A DNA stretch of 64,000 nt, taken from positions 6,937,962 through 7,001,961 of the forward strand of contig NC_087190.1 of assembly GCF_035594125.1 (NCBI RefSeq), given 5' to 3'. How positions within the stretch are numbered: position 1 is the stretch's first letter; each line of letters begins with the position of its first letter. The position numbers and the translations under genes were made by a program. The notes beneath the pieces are model-generated. The model ran no database searches. It was not told the DNA's origin and saw only the letters and a program-made list of their open reading frames with translations. Source of the stretch: Scylla paramamosain (Eukaryota; Arthropoda; Malacostraca; Decapoda; Portunidae). Shown here piece by piece: positions 47,216-63,229 of this stretch.

Positions 47216-47860
47216 TGCGGGCCAGACACGCACAGCTTAACTACAGCGAGTCAGGAAGGAAAACAAGCTTAAAACCACGAAACAGCTGGGGAAACAAGCA
47301 CCACGCCCCAAATGTCTCAAAGTAAAGACAGACACATCAGGATTCACGAAAGGAAACTGCATTTCACACAGCCACGGACAGGCAAAGTTAACAAAACTGA
47401 GATAGGAAGTAAAACAAGCTTAAAATCATGAAACAGCTGAGGACACAAGCACCACGCCCCAAATGCTTCATGGTAAAGGCAACATTCTCCATTGATAGGC
47501 AGAAAAACCGCTCTTCACGCAGACACGCACCTCTAAATTTAAACAAACTTAACTCAGGAAAGAAAACAAGCTTGAAAAAAAAAAAAAAAGGACAGTGAGG
47601 AACATAAGCACCACACCTTAAATACTTCAAAATAAATTGAACATTCTCAACTGAGAGACAGAAAAAAAAAATAAATAAATAAATATATAAAAAAAATAAT
47701 AATAAAAAAAACCCTGCTCTTTACAGACACGTACAAATAAACTTAACTAAGGCGAGTCAGAAAGTAAAACAAGCTTAAAGAATCATATAACAGAGCCGGG
47801 GACAGAAGCACCTCACCCAAAATGCTTCAAGACAAAGGCAACATTCTCCCTTGATATACA
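47216..47860. repeat. Degenerate tandem repeat of ~150 bp, copy A
   Basis: The word AACAAGCTTAAAA recurs at about 47264, 47416, 47563 and 47769, with GCACCACGCCCCAAATG and a CACGCA/CACGTAC word at fixed distances. The last interval is longer because of an AT-rich insertion (about 47670-47710). Confidence 0.7.
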
Positions 47861-48944
47861 AACAGCCTCGTCCCAACGATTCATCTAAGGATCTGTTTGT
47901 GACGCTAAATTCTCCATAGCTTTGAGTACCCCCTTCAGGACCCGCATGAGACTGGAAAAACTATCCCTCTCCATCTCTGGAACATCTTGGAGAGACAGAA
48001 GAACCATATAAACAGCCTGGAGTAAGGGATAGCAAGTCCACACCACCACAGGCACCGCGTTGAGTTGTCTTTTTTTAAGTCTCCCTTCGTCTAGACCTCA
48101 TTTTTTTCTTTTCTCTAAACTGCGTGTGTTTGAAGGAGAGACTATCCTGTGTGTTCCTGAGGCTGGCGTTGATGTTAGTGGTCATTCTTCTCGATACTGA
48201 GACCACTTCCAGCTCAGATTTGGGTCGGTGAAGGACTTGGAAGGTTATATTATGGATTTTTGCTATGAATACCGTGGTTTTTGTTAATGGGAGGGTGGTG
48301 TGCGTGCGTGAAAGAGGTGGGTAACTTAGATTTTCTCTTATTTTGGGTTTATCTTCATCGTTTTCTGTCCTTTCACTTCCTTCATTTCCCTTCTTTTCTA
48401 CTCCATTGTCACTATTCACCTATTTATCAATTCTTCCTTTTTTCCCCTTCCTATCTCCCACTTCCACATCACTCTTGCCTTTCACCTCTTCCGCTCTCTC
48501 ACACAGTCTATCCATCTCTTCCACCAACACCTCCACCTGTTTCTCCTACTCCACATAATCCATCTCGCTTCTCTCCACTCTCTTCCACTCCTTCCACCCG
48601 CCCAGGAAGGAGGTGGAAGAGAGGAGGGCCTCGTGGAGGAGAGAAGTAGGGTGGTAGTGACTCCTGTATCCACTTATCCACCTTCTAAGAACCTGTAATG
48701 CATTTTCTGTCTCCTGCGATAGGCGAGTGGATGAGAGGAGAGGTGGATGAGGAAGAATAGGATGTTTTATACTTTCCATACCCTTATTGGAACTCTCAAA
48801 CGCTATCTTCTTTTTGTGTTTATCGTCCTTTATTTCTGCCTCTTCTGTTTCATCAGCATCGTCTTTTCTTGTTCCTATTTGGGATTGACGTATGATTATG
48901 ACGATGATAATAATAATAGTAATAATAAAAATAGTAGTAGTAAA

Positions 48945-48982
<38 letters not shown>

Positions 48983-49090
48983 GTTATTATTATTATTACT
49001 ATTATTATTATTATTATTAATATTATTATTATTATTTCATCATCATCATTTGCCGTCTTGCTACATGGATACACAAATTACTTTTTTTTC
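47861..49090. other. Unassigned sequence with AAT/ATT microsatellite
   Basis: No recognisable gene or element. There is a 114-codon minus-strand frame (48075-48419, with an acidic N-terminus and a basic end) that I do not recognise. An AAT run is followed by its ATT complement (about 48907-49036), which makes the stretch self-complementary. Pyrimidine-rich sequence dominates 48360-48600. Confidence 0.4.
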
Positions 49091-49599
49091 ATCTCTCCTG
49101 TTAATTTTTAATCTCACAACCTTCTCCCCCTCCTCCTCTTCTGCTTACTACTACTATTACTACTACTACTACTACTACTAGTGTTATACCAATGCCACCA
49201 CAATACCGGAAAATCCACAGCTTGAAACATACCTTCAGTCATTCCACTTTCTTCTCTTCTTTCTTCAATTTGCACCTCTCCTCCTCCTTCTGCGCCTCCT
49301 GCTCTTCCTCCTGTCACAGGAGCAGCAAGGGCATGGTCGATGGTAGTGTAGAGAGCCGTGTGTTGCGCAGTGATCACCTGCGAAGGCACCTTATTGGCCC
49401 ACGCAAAGAGGCACCGCAGGGAACACTCCAGCTGGAGGAGAAGCAGTGCCAGCCCCACCCAGTGCCTGCAGGAGGGGGTGAAGGTGGTGCTGATCAGAAA
49501 GGGATCAAGGACTAACTGCAGAAGGAGGTGGTGTAGGTGGTGGTGTATAAAGGAAGAGATGAAGGGTAACTGCAGGAGGTAGTAACTGGAAAGGGATGG
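49091..49599. other. Unassigned, GC-richer sequence
   Basis: It starts with a short CTA run (49147-49181). A 114-codon minus-strand frame (49114-49458, containing LECSLRCLFAWANKVPSQV) overlaps a plus-strand frame. I recognise neither, and composition does not favour one of them. I make no functional call. Confidence 0.3.
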
Positions 49600-49885
49600 T
49601 GTGTTCTGGTGACATCAAGAAACACAGCTGCCCAAACTGAACTACAGACATCTGGAATGACTTAAGTGAAGATGTGGTTATGATGTTGTGCTAATTTGCT
49701 GCCAGATGACAATACTCCTTAAGTGCAAAATAGTGAAATGAAAGCATCAAAACATACTCCAGAACTAGGCAAACACAAAACAGGCAAACACAAAACAGGC
49801 AAACACAAAACAGGCAAACACAACCAGGCAGACAAAGCAAGGCAAACACAGCAAGGCAAACACAGCAAGGCAAACACAACTAGGG
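49600..49885 (+). pseudogene. CR1-like LINE 3' end with tandem tail
   Basis: The words TDIWNDLSEDVV match the C-terminal end of the CR1-like LINEs at 38-40 kb. The rest of the coding end is scrambled. The tail is a tandem array: three AGGCAAACACAAAAC units, then AGGCAAACACAGCA units, ending CAACTAGGGT. The units look like an expanded form of the ACTAGGTAAACACA tail of this family. Confidence 0.6.
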
Positions 49886-51208
49886 TCATTCTACCATTAC
49901 GGTCGTTTCGCTCGGAGGTAACTTACGGGTGTACTCTTACCTATATCTCTAGTAGTAGTTAACGTGATGTGATTTTTATCAAGATAATACGAATAGCTAA
50001 AGAGGATAATGAGACTATCCAGAACATTCTGTATTCATTGGTGTTCTTCCTATTAATTGTTAAAGAGGACGTTACAGTCGTGCAAACCTTTGTGAGATTA
50101 TAAGTAAAAATCAAAACATTTTAAATGGAGGTTGTAGATGAAGGCTTAAGCTTTGAAAATAAGTATAGATTGTCATATACCATTTCAGTTTTTCCCACAA
50201 AAAATAATAAATTCCGTTATGGTCGTTTCAATAATTTCATTACCGTCATTTCACTGCGATTCCCTTAAAAAATCAAACAAAAATAATGACAATAATCAAG
50301 TACCAGAACATAAATGGCTTTTTGGATCACCCTAACATACATACATACATATACATATAATATATATTGTAACACCCACTCAGTGGCGTTAGACAAGGGT
50401 ATTTCTTCTTGGTATATTATTACGCCAGATTATTGAAACTCGTTGATTCTTGTGTGTGTTTACTTGTCCCATATGGTGAACGTAAGAGTGAATGTGAGGG
50501 TGAACGTGAGGGTGAACGGTCCAACTGGAGAAGGACCCTTAATTAATCTCTATGCAATACAAACTTAACATCACAAAGTCCACATGAAGGCATTAGAGCA
50601 ACACATTGAAATCACTATGCAAACGTGTCAAAAAAAAGAAAAATAAATTAACAAATACATGATAAATAAACTACTAGCTAACAAGCTATGGTGACTATCC
50701 TTACGGTGTAAAGACCCTTCTGGGTCACATAAATCTCACATGAATGTTTGATTACCTAACTATGACAATTTACGTTAAAATATCACAAAAAACACAACAT
50801 ATCTGTAACAGTTCTAGGTGTAACGTAAAGTAAATACAACAGGAGAGAGCTAACAAGCAACAAAGTACTACACTTTCCTGATATATTCCTAAACCAATCA
50901 CAAATATAATAGAGGAACACTCACCAATCTCTGGCGCTCACAGGAAATAAATCCACAGGTTTAAATCCAACAAGGTGTGTGCGGCTGCTATACCACAGAC
51001 AGACTGCTGGCTTTACCTCCCTCCCTGAGCTACCTTCCGTCGGTTTACCGATCGAGGGATTCATACACAAATGAAACACTCATTAACACTCATTATTCCT
51101 AGGTAGTTATCATATGAAACGAGCAAATACTATGAAACAAACAAATATGAAACGAGCAATATACAGAAGTAATTTGTATAGTGACCGCCATCAAACACCA
51201 TGTGTTCT
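49886..51208. other. Unassigned AT-rich sequence, possible LTR remnant
   Basis: I see no gene. A stretch starting TGTAACACCCACTCAGTGG (about 50370) has an LTR-like beginning and lies on the 3' side of the minus-strand BEL/Pao fragment, so it could be a remnant of its LTR. I find no second copy and no matching end. A three-fold GTGAGGGTGAAC-type repeat is present near 50485-50520. Confidence 0.3.
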
Positions 51209-55429
<4,221 letters not shown>

Positions 55430-56766
55430 CATTGTTCCCAGATTTGTCCCGAAATTATCGTACACACCCATAAAAATTATCGTATTTTGTGCTAGATTAT
55501 CATACACCAAGATTCACCTATTTTTTGTCAGTTCTGCAAAATATCACAAAATATACCATTGGAACACTAGACACCAATAAGTTTTTTTTTAGGCATTTGA
55601 TATAAGTTCTGAGAAGCATTGCATGTTACGAGACGCTATCATATACTCACCATTTTGTAGGTCAATGGCTGAGTCACCGTGAATTTTTGGAGAGTTTGGG
55701 TCACTTTCTACACCAGTTGGATATAGCCCTTGGGAAGTGATGCTCCTTATCATGCTTCTGGATGACTGGGATGAGGTGCAGTTACGGTTTCCTTTGCTTG
55801 TTACAGATTGTTTTGCTAAAAAAAAATGTCTTTTATTGATTCTGTTTTGAGTTTGTTTCTGTCTTCAGTTCTCATTCTGTTTATGTCCCAAAAACATCTT
55901 TTGCAATCTGCATTTACATGGGGCAATGAAAGGTATGCTAGCGCAAAGGCAGACACTCACTTGCACTTAGAGCATCCCTCACTATCCAGAATCAGCCTTA
56001 TCTCACCCCAAAACAAATCAGGAGCTTTATCTTTTATTTTTCCATTTCCTTCCCCCCACTCATGATGTTTTCTGGGAGATCTTCAAACTCAACCTTCCTC
56101 CATTCGTCATCCAGTTACTGCAGTGTGGCATCATCTCCACCAATTATGTGTGGAAGATGAACTGCCTGAGTAACCAGACTAGATTCGTTTACTTCTTTCT
56201 TACCCAGGACGTAGGCTGGCTTCAAGATAGACAGTATTGAGAGAACTGGGTCCTCAAAATCAAGTCTCTTCTTGATCTGTTCTGCAGCTGTGACAAGGAA
56301 AGATCTGCATCTCTTCTGGAATTCAGTCATTTCGTCTCTATCCTTATACAGATCAAGAGTACTCGTTACTCTTTCAGGCACCGAAGCTCCTAAGTACACC
56401 TGTTTCAGCATATTCCATTCACGCTCATTTCTTGGTTCATTATTACCGAGCGGTTGCTTCATCACACTGTCTCTCTTCATGAACATCAACAGTATATCCT
56501 TGTACAGACTACAAACTTTAGACTATGACGTGCATTTATCACAACTCTTTCACTTTGAAAATGAAGGTTAAAGTGGGTGAATCTGGGCAACACTGATTCA
56601 AGGAAGCAATAATATAGTCTAACAAAAGGACTATGCAATAGTTCATAAGCATTCTTTAGTGCGTGTGAATAGCTTTTACTCTGCTGATTGTGTAAGTCTG
56701 TGAAAAAAAGCTGCAGAGCACCCCATTGTTCCAGCATCCTCTTAATCAGAGCACTGTAGGAGAGCC

Positions 56767-56768
<2 letters not shown>
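55430..56768 (-). mobile_element. Truncated second copy of the first hAT element
   Basis: The left end reads CATTGTTCCCAGATTTG after TGAATGAC, matching the first copy's CAGCGTTCCCAGATTTC after TGAGTGAC. The minus strand then encodes the hAT dimerisation region and the C-terminal helical part, including KRDSVMKQPLGNNEPRNERE, YYCFLESVLPRFTHFNLHFQ and MLEQWGALQLFFTDL. It breaks off at GAGAGCCATCT, where a CA run begins. The rest of the transposase and the other terminus are missing. Because the flank is shared with the first copy, this is a duplicated segment and not a second insertion. Confidence 0.85.
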
Positions 56769-56851
<83 letters not shown>

Positions 56852-56989
56852 AAAAGAAAATCCATAATAACACATAGGATAACAACAACAAAGAAACAAT
56901 AAAACAACAGAAATAAGTAAAAAAACAACATCCCCTTTTAATGATTTGCAGGGAACCACCACCACCACCAGCAGCACCAGCACATACAG

Positions 56990-57240
56990 CAGGGGTTCTC
57001 AAAGTGGTCAATATCGATCGTCAGGGGTTGATGGGACCATCCAAGAGGTCAATGAATAATTAGGGTGTTGAAAGGGAGTCAATGAATAACCAAGGGGGTC
57101 AAAAGGGGGTCAATGAATAACCAGGGGATTGAAGGGGGTCAATAAATAATCAGTGGGTCAAAATGGGGTCAATGAATAATTTTTAGGGCGTCAAAATAAG
57201 GTCAATGAATAACCAAGGGATCGATGAATATTTACTGCTG
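56990..57240. mobile_element. hAT left terminus with subterminal repeats, copy B
   Basis: The same CAGGGGTTCTCAAAGTGGT end and GGGGTCAATGAATAA-type units as in copy A, with a few substitutions (for example TTTTTAGGGCG near 57181). Confidence 0.75.
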
Positions 57241-57663
57241 GGGTCTAAGGGACCGTTGAAACCTCTGATTAGAAATTCTCAAAAATAATTTGCAAAAATC
57301 TGAAGAATACCAGACATAATTATTACTATTATTTTTAATTATAATAATTTCTTCAATTCAAACAATAGGTCAAATTGTCAGTGAATCTTCAGAAATTTCA
57401 GCAGTGCTGGCAACACTACCTTCAACCAATCCCTCCCCTTCATTGTTTCTCGCAGCTCTACTGTCTGTACTAGGGTCTGTACACAATGCATTCTTGTCTC
57501 TGTCCTGTACTGAGCCAGTGAACGTATCCCCCCACCCCACCCCACACCGCCTATGTCTCTCTCGCTGTCTCGCACACATTAGTTCAGCGCACGCTCAGCT
57601 CTCGATAGTGTGGTCCGCGAACTGATTATTGTGACGCATTGAAAACTGTGCGTAACAAGCACA

Positions 57664-58150
57664 ATGGCTGTCGTTGCTGCTAAGAAGAAATGCCGTCAGT
57701 GTTCTCAGAAATATTTGAAATATGGATTCATTACTTCATTAACCAATGACACCATGCCATTGTGTCACCTGTTTGAAAAGACTTTCAGTAATGATGCCAT
57801 GAAGCCTGCAAAGATGAAGCACCACCTTGAAACGGTTCACTGTGATAAGAAAAACAAAGACCTTGACTATTTCAAGACACTGAAAAAAAACTCAAAAGTC
57901 GATCAAATATCAAGACTTTTTCAAAGCACCCGTCAGTGGTGATACTGAAGGAGGTTTAAGAGCTTCATATAACATCTCCCTCATGAAAACAAAGAAAGGA
58001 AAGGCACACACTATTGGTGAGGGTATCATAATCCCAGCTATTAAAGAAGTTATAGAAAATGTTATGAAGAAAAATTCTCACTCTGTTCTTAAAGATTTGC
58101 CATTAAGTAACAGTATAGTGCAAAGAAGAATTGATGAAGTGAGTGACTGT
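57664..58150 (+). pseudogene. BED-finger hAT transposase N-terminus, copy B, truncated
   Basis: This is the counterpart of copy A. The second Cys of the zinc finger pair is changed to Phe (CHLFEKTF instead of CHLCEKTF), which would abolish zinc binding. The T-run near 57915 is one base shorter than in copy A, so the frame breaks in a different place (RLFQSTRQW, stop). The next piece reads GGLRASYNISLMKTKKGK and ends QRRIDEVSD at the minisatellite edge, exactly as in copy A, so the truncation predates the duplication. Confidence 0.82.
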
Positions 58151-61100
58151 GAATGGCTGGGAATGGATGGGAGAGGACTGGCTGTGAATGGCTGGAAAAG
58201 GAGTGGCTGTGAATGGCTGGGAAAGGAGTAGCTGGTAATAGCTGGGAGAGGAGTGGCTTGGAAAGGGGTGGCTAGGAATGGCTGGGCGAGGAGTGAATGG
58301 CAATGGCTGGGAGAGGCTGGGATGGGAGTGGCTAGGAATGGTTGGGGGAAAAGTGACTGTGAATGGCAGGGAAAGGAGTGGCTGGGAATGGCTGGAAGAG
58401 GAGAGGCTAAAAATGGCTGCGAGAAGAGTGACTGGAAGTGGCTGGGAGAGGAGCCATTCCTCTCCAAGCCATTCCTATAACCACTCCTCTCCCACCCATT
58501 CCTAGCCACTCCTCTCCCAGTCATTCCCAGCCAATCCATTCCCAACCAATCCTCCCCCAGCGATTCCCAGACACAGCCCTCACAGCCATTACCAGCCATT
58601 CCTCTCTCAACCATTACCAGTTACTCCTCTCCCAGCCAATTCCAGACACTCCCCTAACAGCCATTCCCAGCCACTCCTCTCCCAGTCTCTCCCAGCTACT
58701 TCTCCCTCAGCCATTCCCAGCAACTCCTTCCCTAGTCATTCCCAGCCACTCCTTTCCCAGCCACTTCTCTCCCAGCCACTAATCTGTCAGTCATTCCCAG
58801 CTACTCATCCCCCAGTCATTCCAGCCATTCCTTTCCCAGCCACTTCTCTCCCAGCCACTCCTCCGCCAGCCATTCCCAGACACTGTCCTCCCAGCCGTTA
58901 CCAGCCATTCCTCTCCCAACCATTACCAGATACTCCTCTCGCAGCCAATTCCAGACACTCCCCTAACAGCCATTCCCAGCCACTCCTCTCCCAGCCATTC
59001 CTAACAAATACCCTCACAGTCTCTCCCATCCCCATCTCCCCCAGCCCATCAATTTTCAACCACACCCCTCCCAGCCTCTCCCAGCCATACAAAGCCATTC
59101 ACAGCCACTTCTCTCCCAGCCTCTTCTCCCCCACCCATTCCCAGGACCTCCCAGCCATTCCCAGCCTCTCCTAGCCACTCCCAGCTTCTCTCACAGCTAT
59201 TCCCAGCCATTCCCCTCTCAGCCATTCCCAGCCATTCCAGATTCAGCTATTCCCAGTCACTCCTCTCCCAGACATTCCCAGCCACACCTCTTTCAGCTAT
59301 TCCCAGGTACTAATCTCCCAGCCATTTTCAGCCACTCCTTTCCCAGCCATTCCCCACCACTCCTTTCCCAGTCATTCCAAGCCACTCTTCTCCCAGCTAT
59401 TTCCAGCCATTCACATTCCCGTTCTATCCCAGCTACTTCTCCCCCAGCCATTCTCAGCCAGTCCCTTCCCAGCCTCTCCTCCCCCAGCCATCCCCAGCCG
59501 CTCCATTCCCAGCCACTCCTCCCACAGCCATTCCCAGCCTCTCCCAGTCGCTCCTCTCCCAGCCATTCCTTGTTACTCCTCTTCCAGCCAATGCCAGCCA
59601 TTCCTCTCACAGCCATTCCCAGCCACTCCTCTCCCAGCCATTGCTAACCACTCCTCTCCCAGACACTTCTACTCCAGCCATTCCCAGCCACTCCCCTCCC
59701 TGCCCCTCCCAGCCATTCTTCCCCCAACCATTCCCAACCTCTCTTAGCCACTCCTCTCCCAACCATTCCCAGCCACTCCTTTCCCAGCCATTCATAGCCA
59801 ATCCCAGCCACTACTTTCCCAGCCATTCCCAGTTACTTATCTCCCCGGCAGTCCTCTCCTATGCAGTCATTCCCAGCAACACATCTCCCAGCCTCTTCGA
59901 GCCAATCCCAGCCATTCCCAGCCACTCCTCTCCCAGCCATTCCTCTCCCAGCTATTGCCAGCCATCCCTCTACTAGCCATTCCTCTTTCAGCTATTCGCT
60001 GTTACACCTGTCTCAGCTATTCCCAGCATTCCTAGCTGCTCCTCCTCCAGCCATTCCCAGACTCTGCTCCCTCAGCCATTCCCAGCCACTCCTCTCCCAG
60101 TCGTTCCCAGCCATTCACAGCCACTCGTCTCAAATCCATTTCCGGCCACTTCTCTCAGAGCCATTCACAGCCATTCCTCTCCCAGTCATTTCCACCCACT
60201 CCTCCCACAGCTAGACCCCTCCTAGCCTCTCCCAGCCAATGCCAACCAATACTCTCCCAGCCATTTCCAGCCATTTCTCTCCCAGCCATTCCCAGCCATT
60301 CTCAGCCACTCCCCTTCCAGCTAATCCTCTCCTAGCCATTCCCAGCAATTCCCAGTTACTCCCCTCCCAGCCATTCCCAGCCACTCCTCTCCCAGCCATT
60401 CCCAGCCGCTTCTCTCCCAGCCACTCCTCTCTCAGCTATTCCCAGCCACTCCTCTCCCAGCTACCCCTCTCCTAGCCACTCCTCTCCCAGCCATTACTAG
60501 CTAACCCTTTCCTAGCCACTCCTCTTCCAGTCATTCTCAGCCACTCCTCTCTCAGCTATTCCCAGCCACTCCTCTCCCAGCCATTCACAGACACTTCTAT
60601 CCCAGCCATTCTTAGCCACTCGCAGCTACTCCTCTCCCTGCCATTCCCAGCCACCCTTCTCTTAGCCACTCCTCTCCCAGCCATTCCCGGCCACTCTTCT
60701 TTCAACCATTCCCAGTTACTCCTCTCCCAGCCATTCTCAGCCTCTCCTCTCATAGCCATTGATAAACACTCCTCGCCCAGTCTCTCCCAGCCACTCCTCC
60801 CCCAGCCATTCCAGCCTCTCCCAGCCAATCCCTGCCACTCCTCTCCCAGTTTCTCCCAGGCACTCCAGCTTCTCCCAGCCGAACCCAACCATTCCTCTCT
60901 CAATCTCTTCCAGCCATTCCAAGCTACACCCCTCCCAGCCACTCCTCTCGCGGCCATTTTCAGCCGCTCCTATCCCAGCCATTCCCAGCTACTCCTCTCC
61001 TAGACACTTCTCTCCCAGCTATTCCCAGCCACTCTTCTCACAGCCACTTCTCTCCTAGCTACTCCTCTCCCACACATTCCCAGCCAATCCCAGCCACTTC

Positions 61101-61365
61101 TCTCCCAGCAGTTCCCAGTCACTCCTCTCCCAGCCATTCCCAGCCACCCCTCTCTTAACCATTCTCAGCCATTCATAACCACTCCTCTCCCAGCCTCTCC
61201 CAGCCACCTCTCCCCCAGCCATTCCTAGCCCATCTTCTCCCAGCCATTCCCAATTACTCCTCTCCCAGCCGTTCCCAGCCTCTCATCTCCTAGTCAATCC
61301 CAGACAGTCCTCTGCATTCCAATCCCAGCCTCTCCTCTCCCATCGAATCCCAGCCACTCCCATCC
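58151..61365. repeat. 10/15-bp minisatellite with internal strand switch, copy B
   Basis: Same units and same orientation flip (at about 58452, in GGGAGAGGAGCCATTCCTCT) as in copy A. Unit-by-unit similarity to copy A over 3 kb is high, so the array has been copied as a block rather than homogenised independently. Confidence 0.95.
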
Positions 61366-61719
61366 TATTCTATGGTAACCTTTCCTACTCCTAACCTACT
61401 TGAGAGAGTCCGTTTGGTGATCTTTGTAGTTTACAGGGTGGGACAACGGGTGGGGATGGCAGTTCCCCCCTGGGCAGCTCCTTCACCATACTGTGTGTTT
61501 TGTACCCACCCTTCCCTCACGCTATCTTAAAGTTCATCACGAGCACCCAACACATTTGTTGGTAAACTTGGTCTACTTCCGCATATTCTGGTTACGTTAA
61601 TTCACATTAAACATTTATCATAATTTTATGGCGTCCAATAATATTTATTAATATTATATTAAGTATATTCTTAGCAGATAATTTTATTTATTTATTTTTA
61701 TTTTTTTTCTAAGTTCTTA
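61366..61719. other. Unassigned sequence after the minisatellite, copy B
   Basis: Counterpart of the unassigned stretch in copy A, without its TATATTATTTTTTATGG word. I see no gene. Confidence 0.5.
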
Positions 61720-61788
61720 AGAGGGATTTGAACGCTTGCGTCCAACACTCAAGGTCCTCCAGACCGTCACTCTGTCCACTGGGCCATG
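61720..61788 (-). repeat. tRNA-like relic or tRNA-derived SINE head, copy B
   Basis: Same box A-like and box B-like words as in copy A. The central palindrome has changed (GGTCTGGAGGACC instead of GGTCTCGAGGACC), which would alter any anticodon and argues against selection for a working tRNA. Confidence 0.5.
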
Positions 61789-62211
61789 GGAACCTCAACA
61801 CACCTCAGGGTAAAGAAGATATATTTGAACACAGTATTTCCCTCCCTGTGTTCATGCCGTACCAAAAGTTCAATAAGAATAACTACTGTCGATTTTAATG
61901 TAAACATTTACATTCACAACGATAATAAGATAAAATTAAGTATTGTGGACTGTTGTGGGAGTAGCAATCATGGCGTGCAAACAGCAGTAGATGAGATTAA
62001 AGAGCTTGTGTGTGGAGCCGCCTGTGGGAACCCTCCCCTGTGTTGCGTGGTGACTGGCACACGTGCTTCACCACTACCACCACCACCACAACACACCACT
62101 ACACCCTTAAAGCACTCGCTTGTTATTCACGCAGGATTTACCTACCAGCAGAAAGAAAGCTTCCGGCGGGGAGGGAGGGCGGCGGGGGAGGAGTTAAAGA
62201 GGAGGGGGTAG
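61786..62211 (+). other. 141-codon open frame of unknown status, copy B
   Basis: The protein is identical to the frame in copy A. No recognised domain. It is kept here only because identity across the duplicates is a fact a reader may want; recent duplication is sufficient to explain it. Confidence 0.2.
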
Positions 62212-62227
62212 GGGGACAAGGGGAGGC

Positions 62228-62499
62228 CGAGGACGTGTGTGTGCATTCATTTTTTTTTTTTTCCACATGTCAAACAAATATCGTTGTAAGTCACCGCCCA
62301 GCAAACCACCCCTTACAAATTCACCATCCTAGCGACAGTCTATGTGTGTGTGTGTGTGTGTGTAGGACAGCGGGCATTGATAATATAAATCATTATAAAT
62401 ACAGCAGCAGTCTGTGACAACCTCACTCATCCCTGCCGTTCTCCTCTTTCTCCTTCCTTTTGTCGCTTTTCATTCTATCTCTCCCTCCTGTACATATCT

Positions 62500-62553
<54 letters not shown>

Positions 62554-62560
62554 TTCGTTC
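62228..62560. repeat. T-run, (GT)n and (GA)n microsatellites, copy B
   Basis: A T12 run, a GT run of about 23 bp (62342-62364) and a GA run of about 50 bp (62503-62551), each different in length from copy A. Confidence 0.85.
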
Positions 62561-63229
62561 AGTTTGTGTCCATTCTAAGTATTATTGTTATTCATATTAA
62601 TATCATAACTACTAAAATAATAAATGTAAGCAGAATAATAATCATTATCATAAAGTGCATTGTTCTTTTTTATACCTACAGTACAATCAAGATCCAGCGA
62701 GTCTGGTTGGATCTTGCCTACAATAATTCATCAAACAAACACACGCCCTCGGCCGCCTCTGGCCCCCCTACTCCCTTCTCTTTAACTCTTTCCCCGCCAC
62801 ATCTTCCTCCCGGTCAGAAGCTTTCACCCTGCCGATAATTAAATCTCATGTGTAGAACAAGTGAGTGGTGGAAGGGCATTCAGCTGCCAAGAGACTGTCA
62901 CCAACTTTTTTTAGGTGACTGTACGAGCTGGCAAGACTCGCTCCTGCGGCGCATTCAGCAGTCATTAGTTCCACCTTGACATAGTGGTGGTGTACCTCGC
63001 CCGTATCAGCACCTGGCTCTGTGTGCAGCGCGGGGAAAGGTTGAAGACCGCTGGGATAAAACAAGACGCAAGGTAAACTTCATTAAGATATGATAACCAG
63101 GATCATAAGTTTTTTTCTTTTATTTTCTTTCACATTTCAAACTATAAAAGTCTCATTCACGAAAAACTGCTCTTCACAAAGGACTGTATTCTGAAACACT
63201 TCCGCTCCGCACCTCCACTACATTCAAAA
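62561..63229. other. Unassigned duplicated sequence, copy B
   Basis: Counterpart of 46231-46900 with a few substitutions. I see no gene that can be supported. Confidence 0.4.

Larger units (their letters stand above)
40366..47760. repeat. Segmental duplication, copy A
   Basis: From the CA run onward this segment is collinear with 56771-64000 at an offset that drifts from about 16460 to 16330 as small length changes accumulate. Contents in order: hAT terminus, BED-finger transposase N-terminus, long minisatellite, tRNA-like relic, microsatellites and 150-bp repeats. Differences are scattered single bases plus a few indels. The right limit is only a lower bound, because copy B leaves the window. 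Confidence 0.92.

Noticed and set aside
48907..49036. Large AAT/ATT self-complementary stretch as a functional hairpin
   Set aside because: Two adjacent microsatellite runs of complementary sequence are enough to produce it; there is no conserved loop or flanking gene.
49723..49962. Lys-Thr-Gly-Lys-His repeat peptide as a possible repetitive protein
   Set aside because: It is the translation of the tandem LINE-tail units and has no supporting context.
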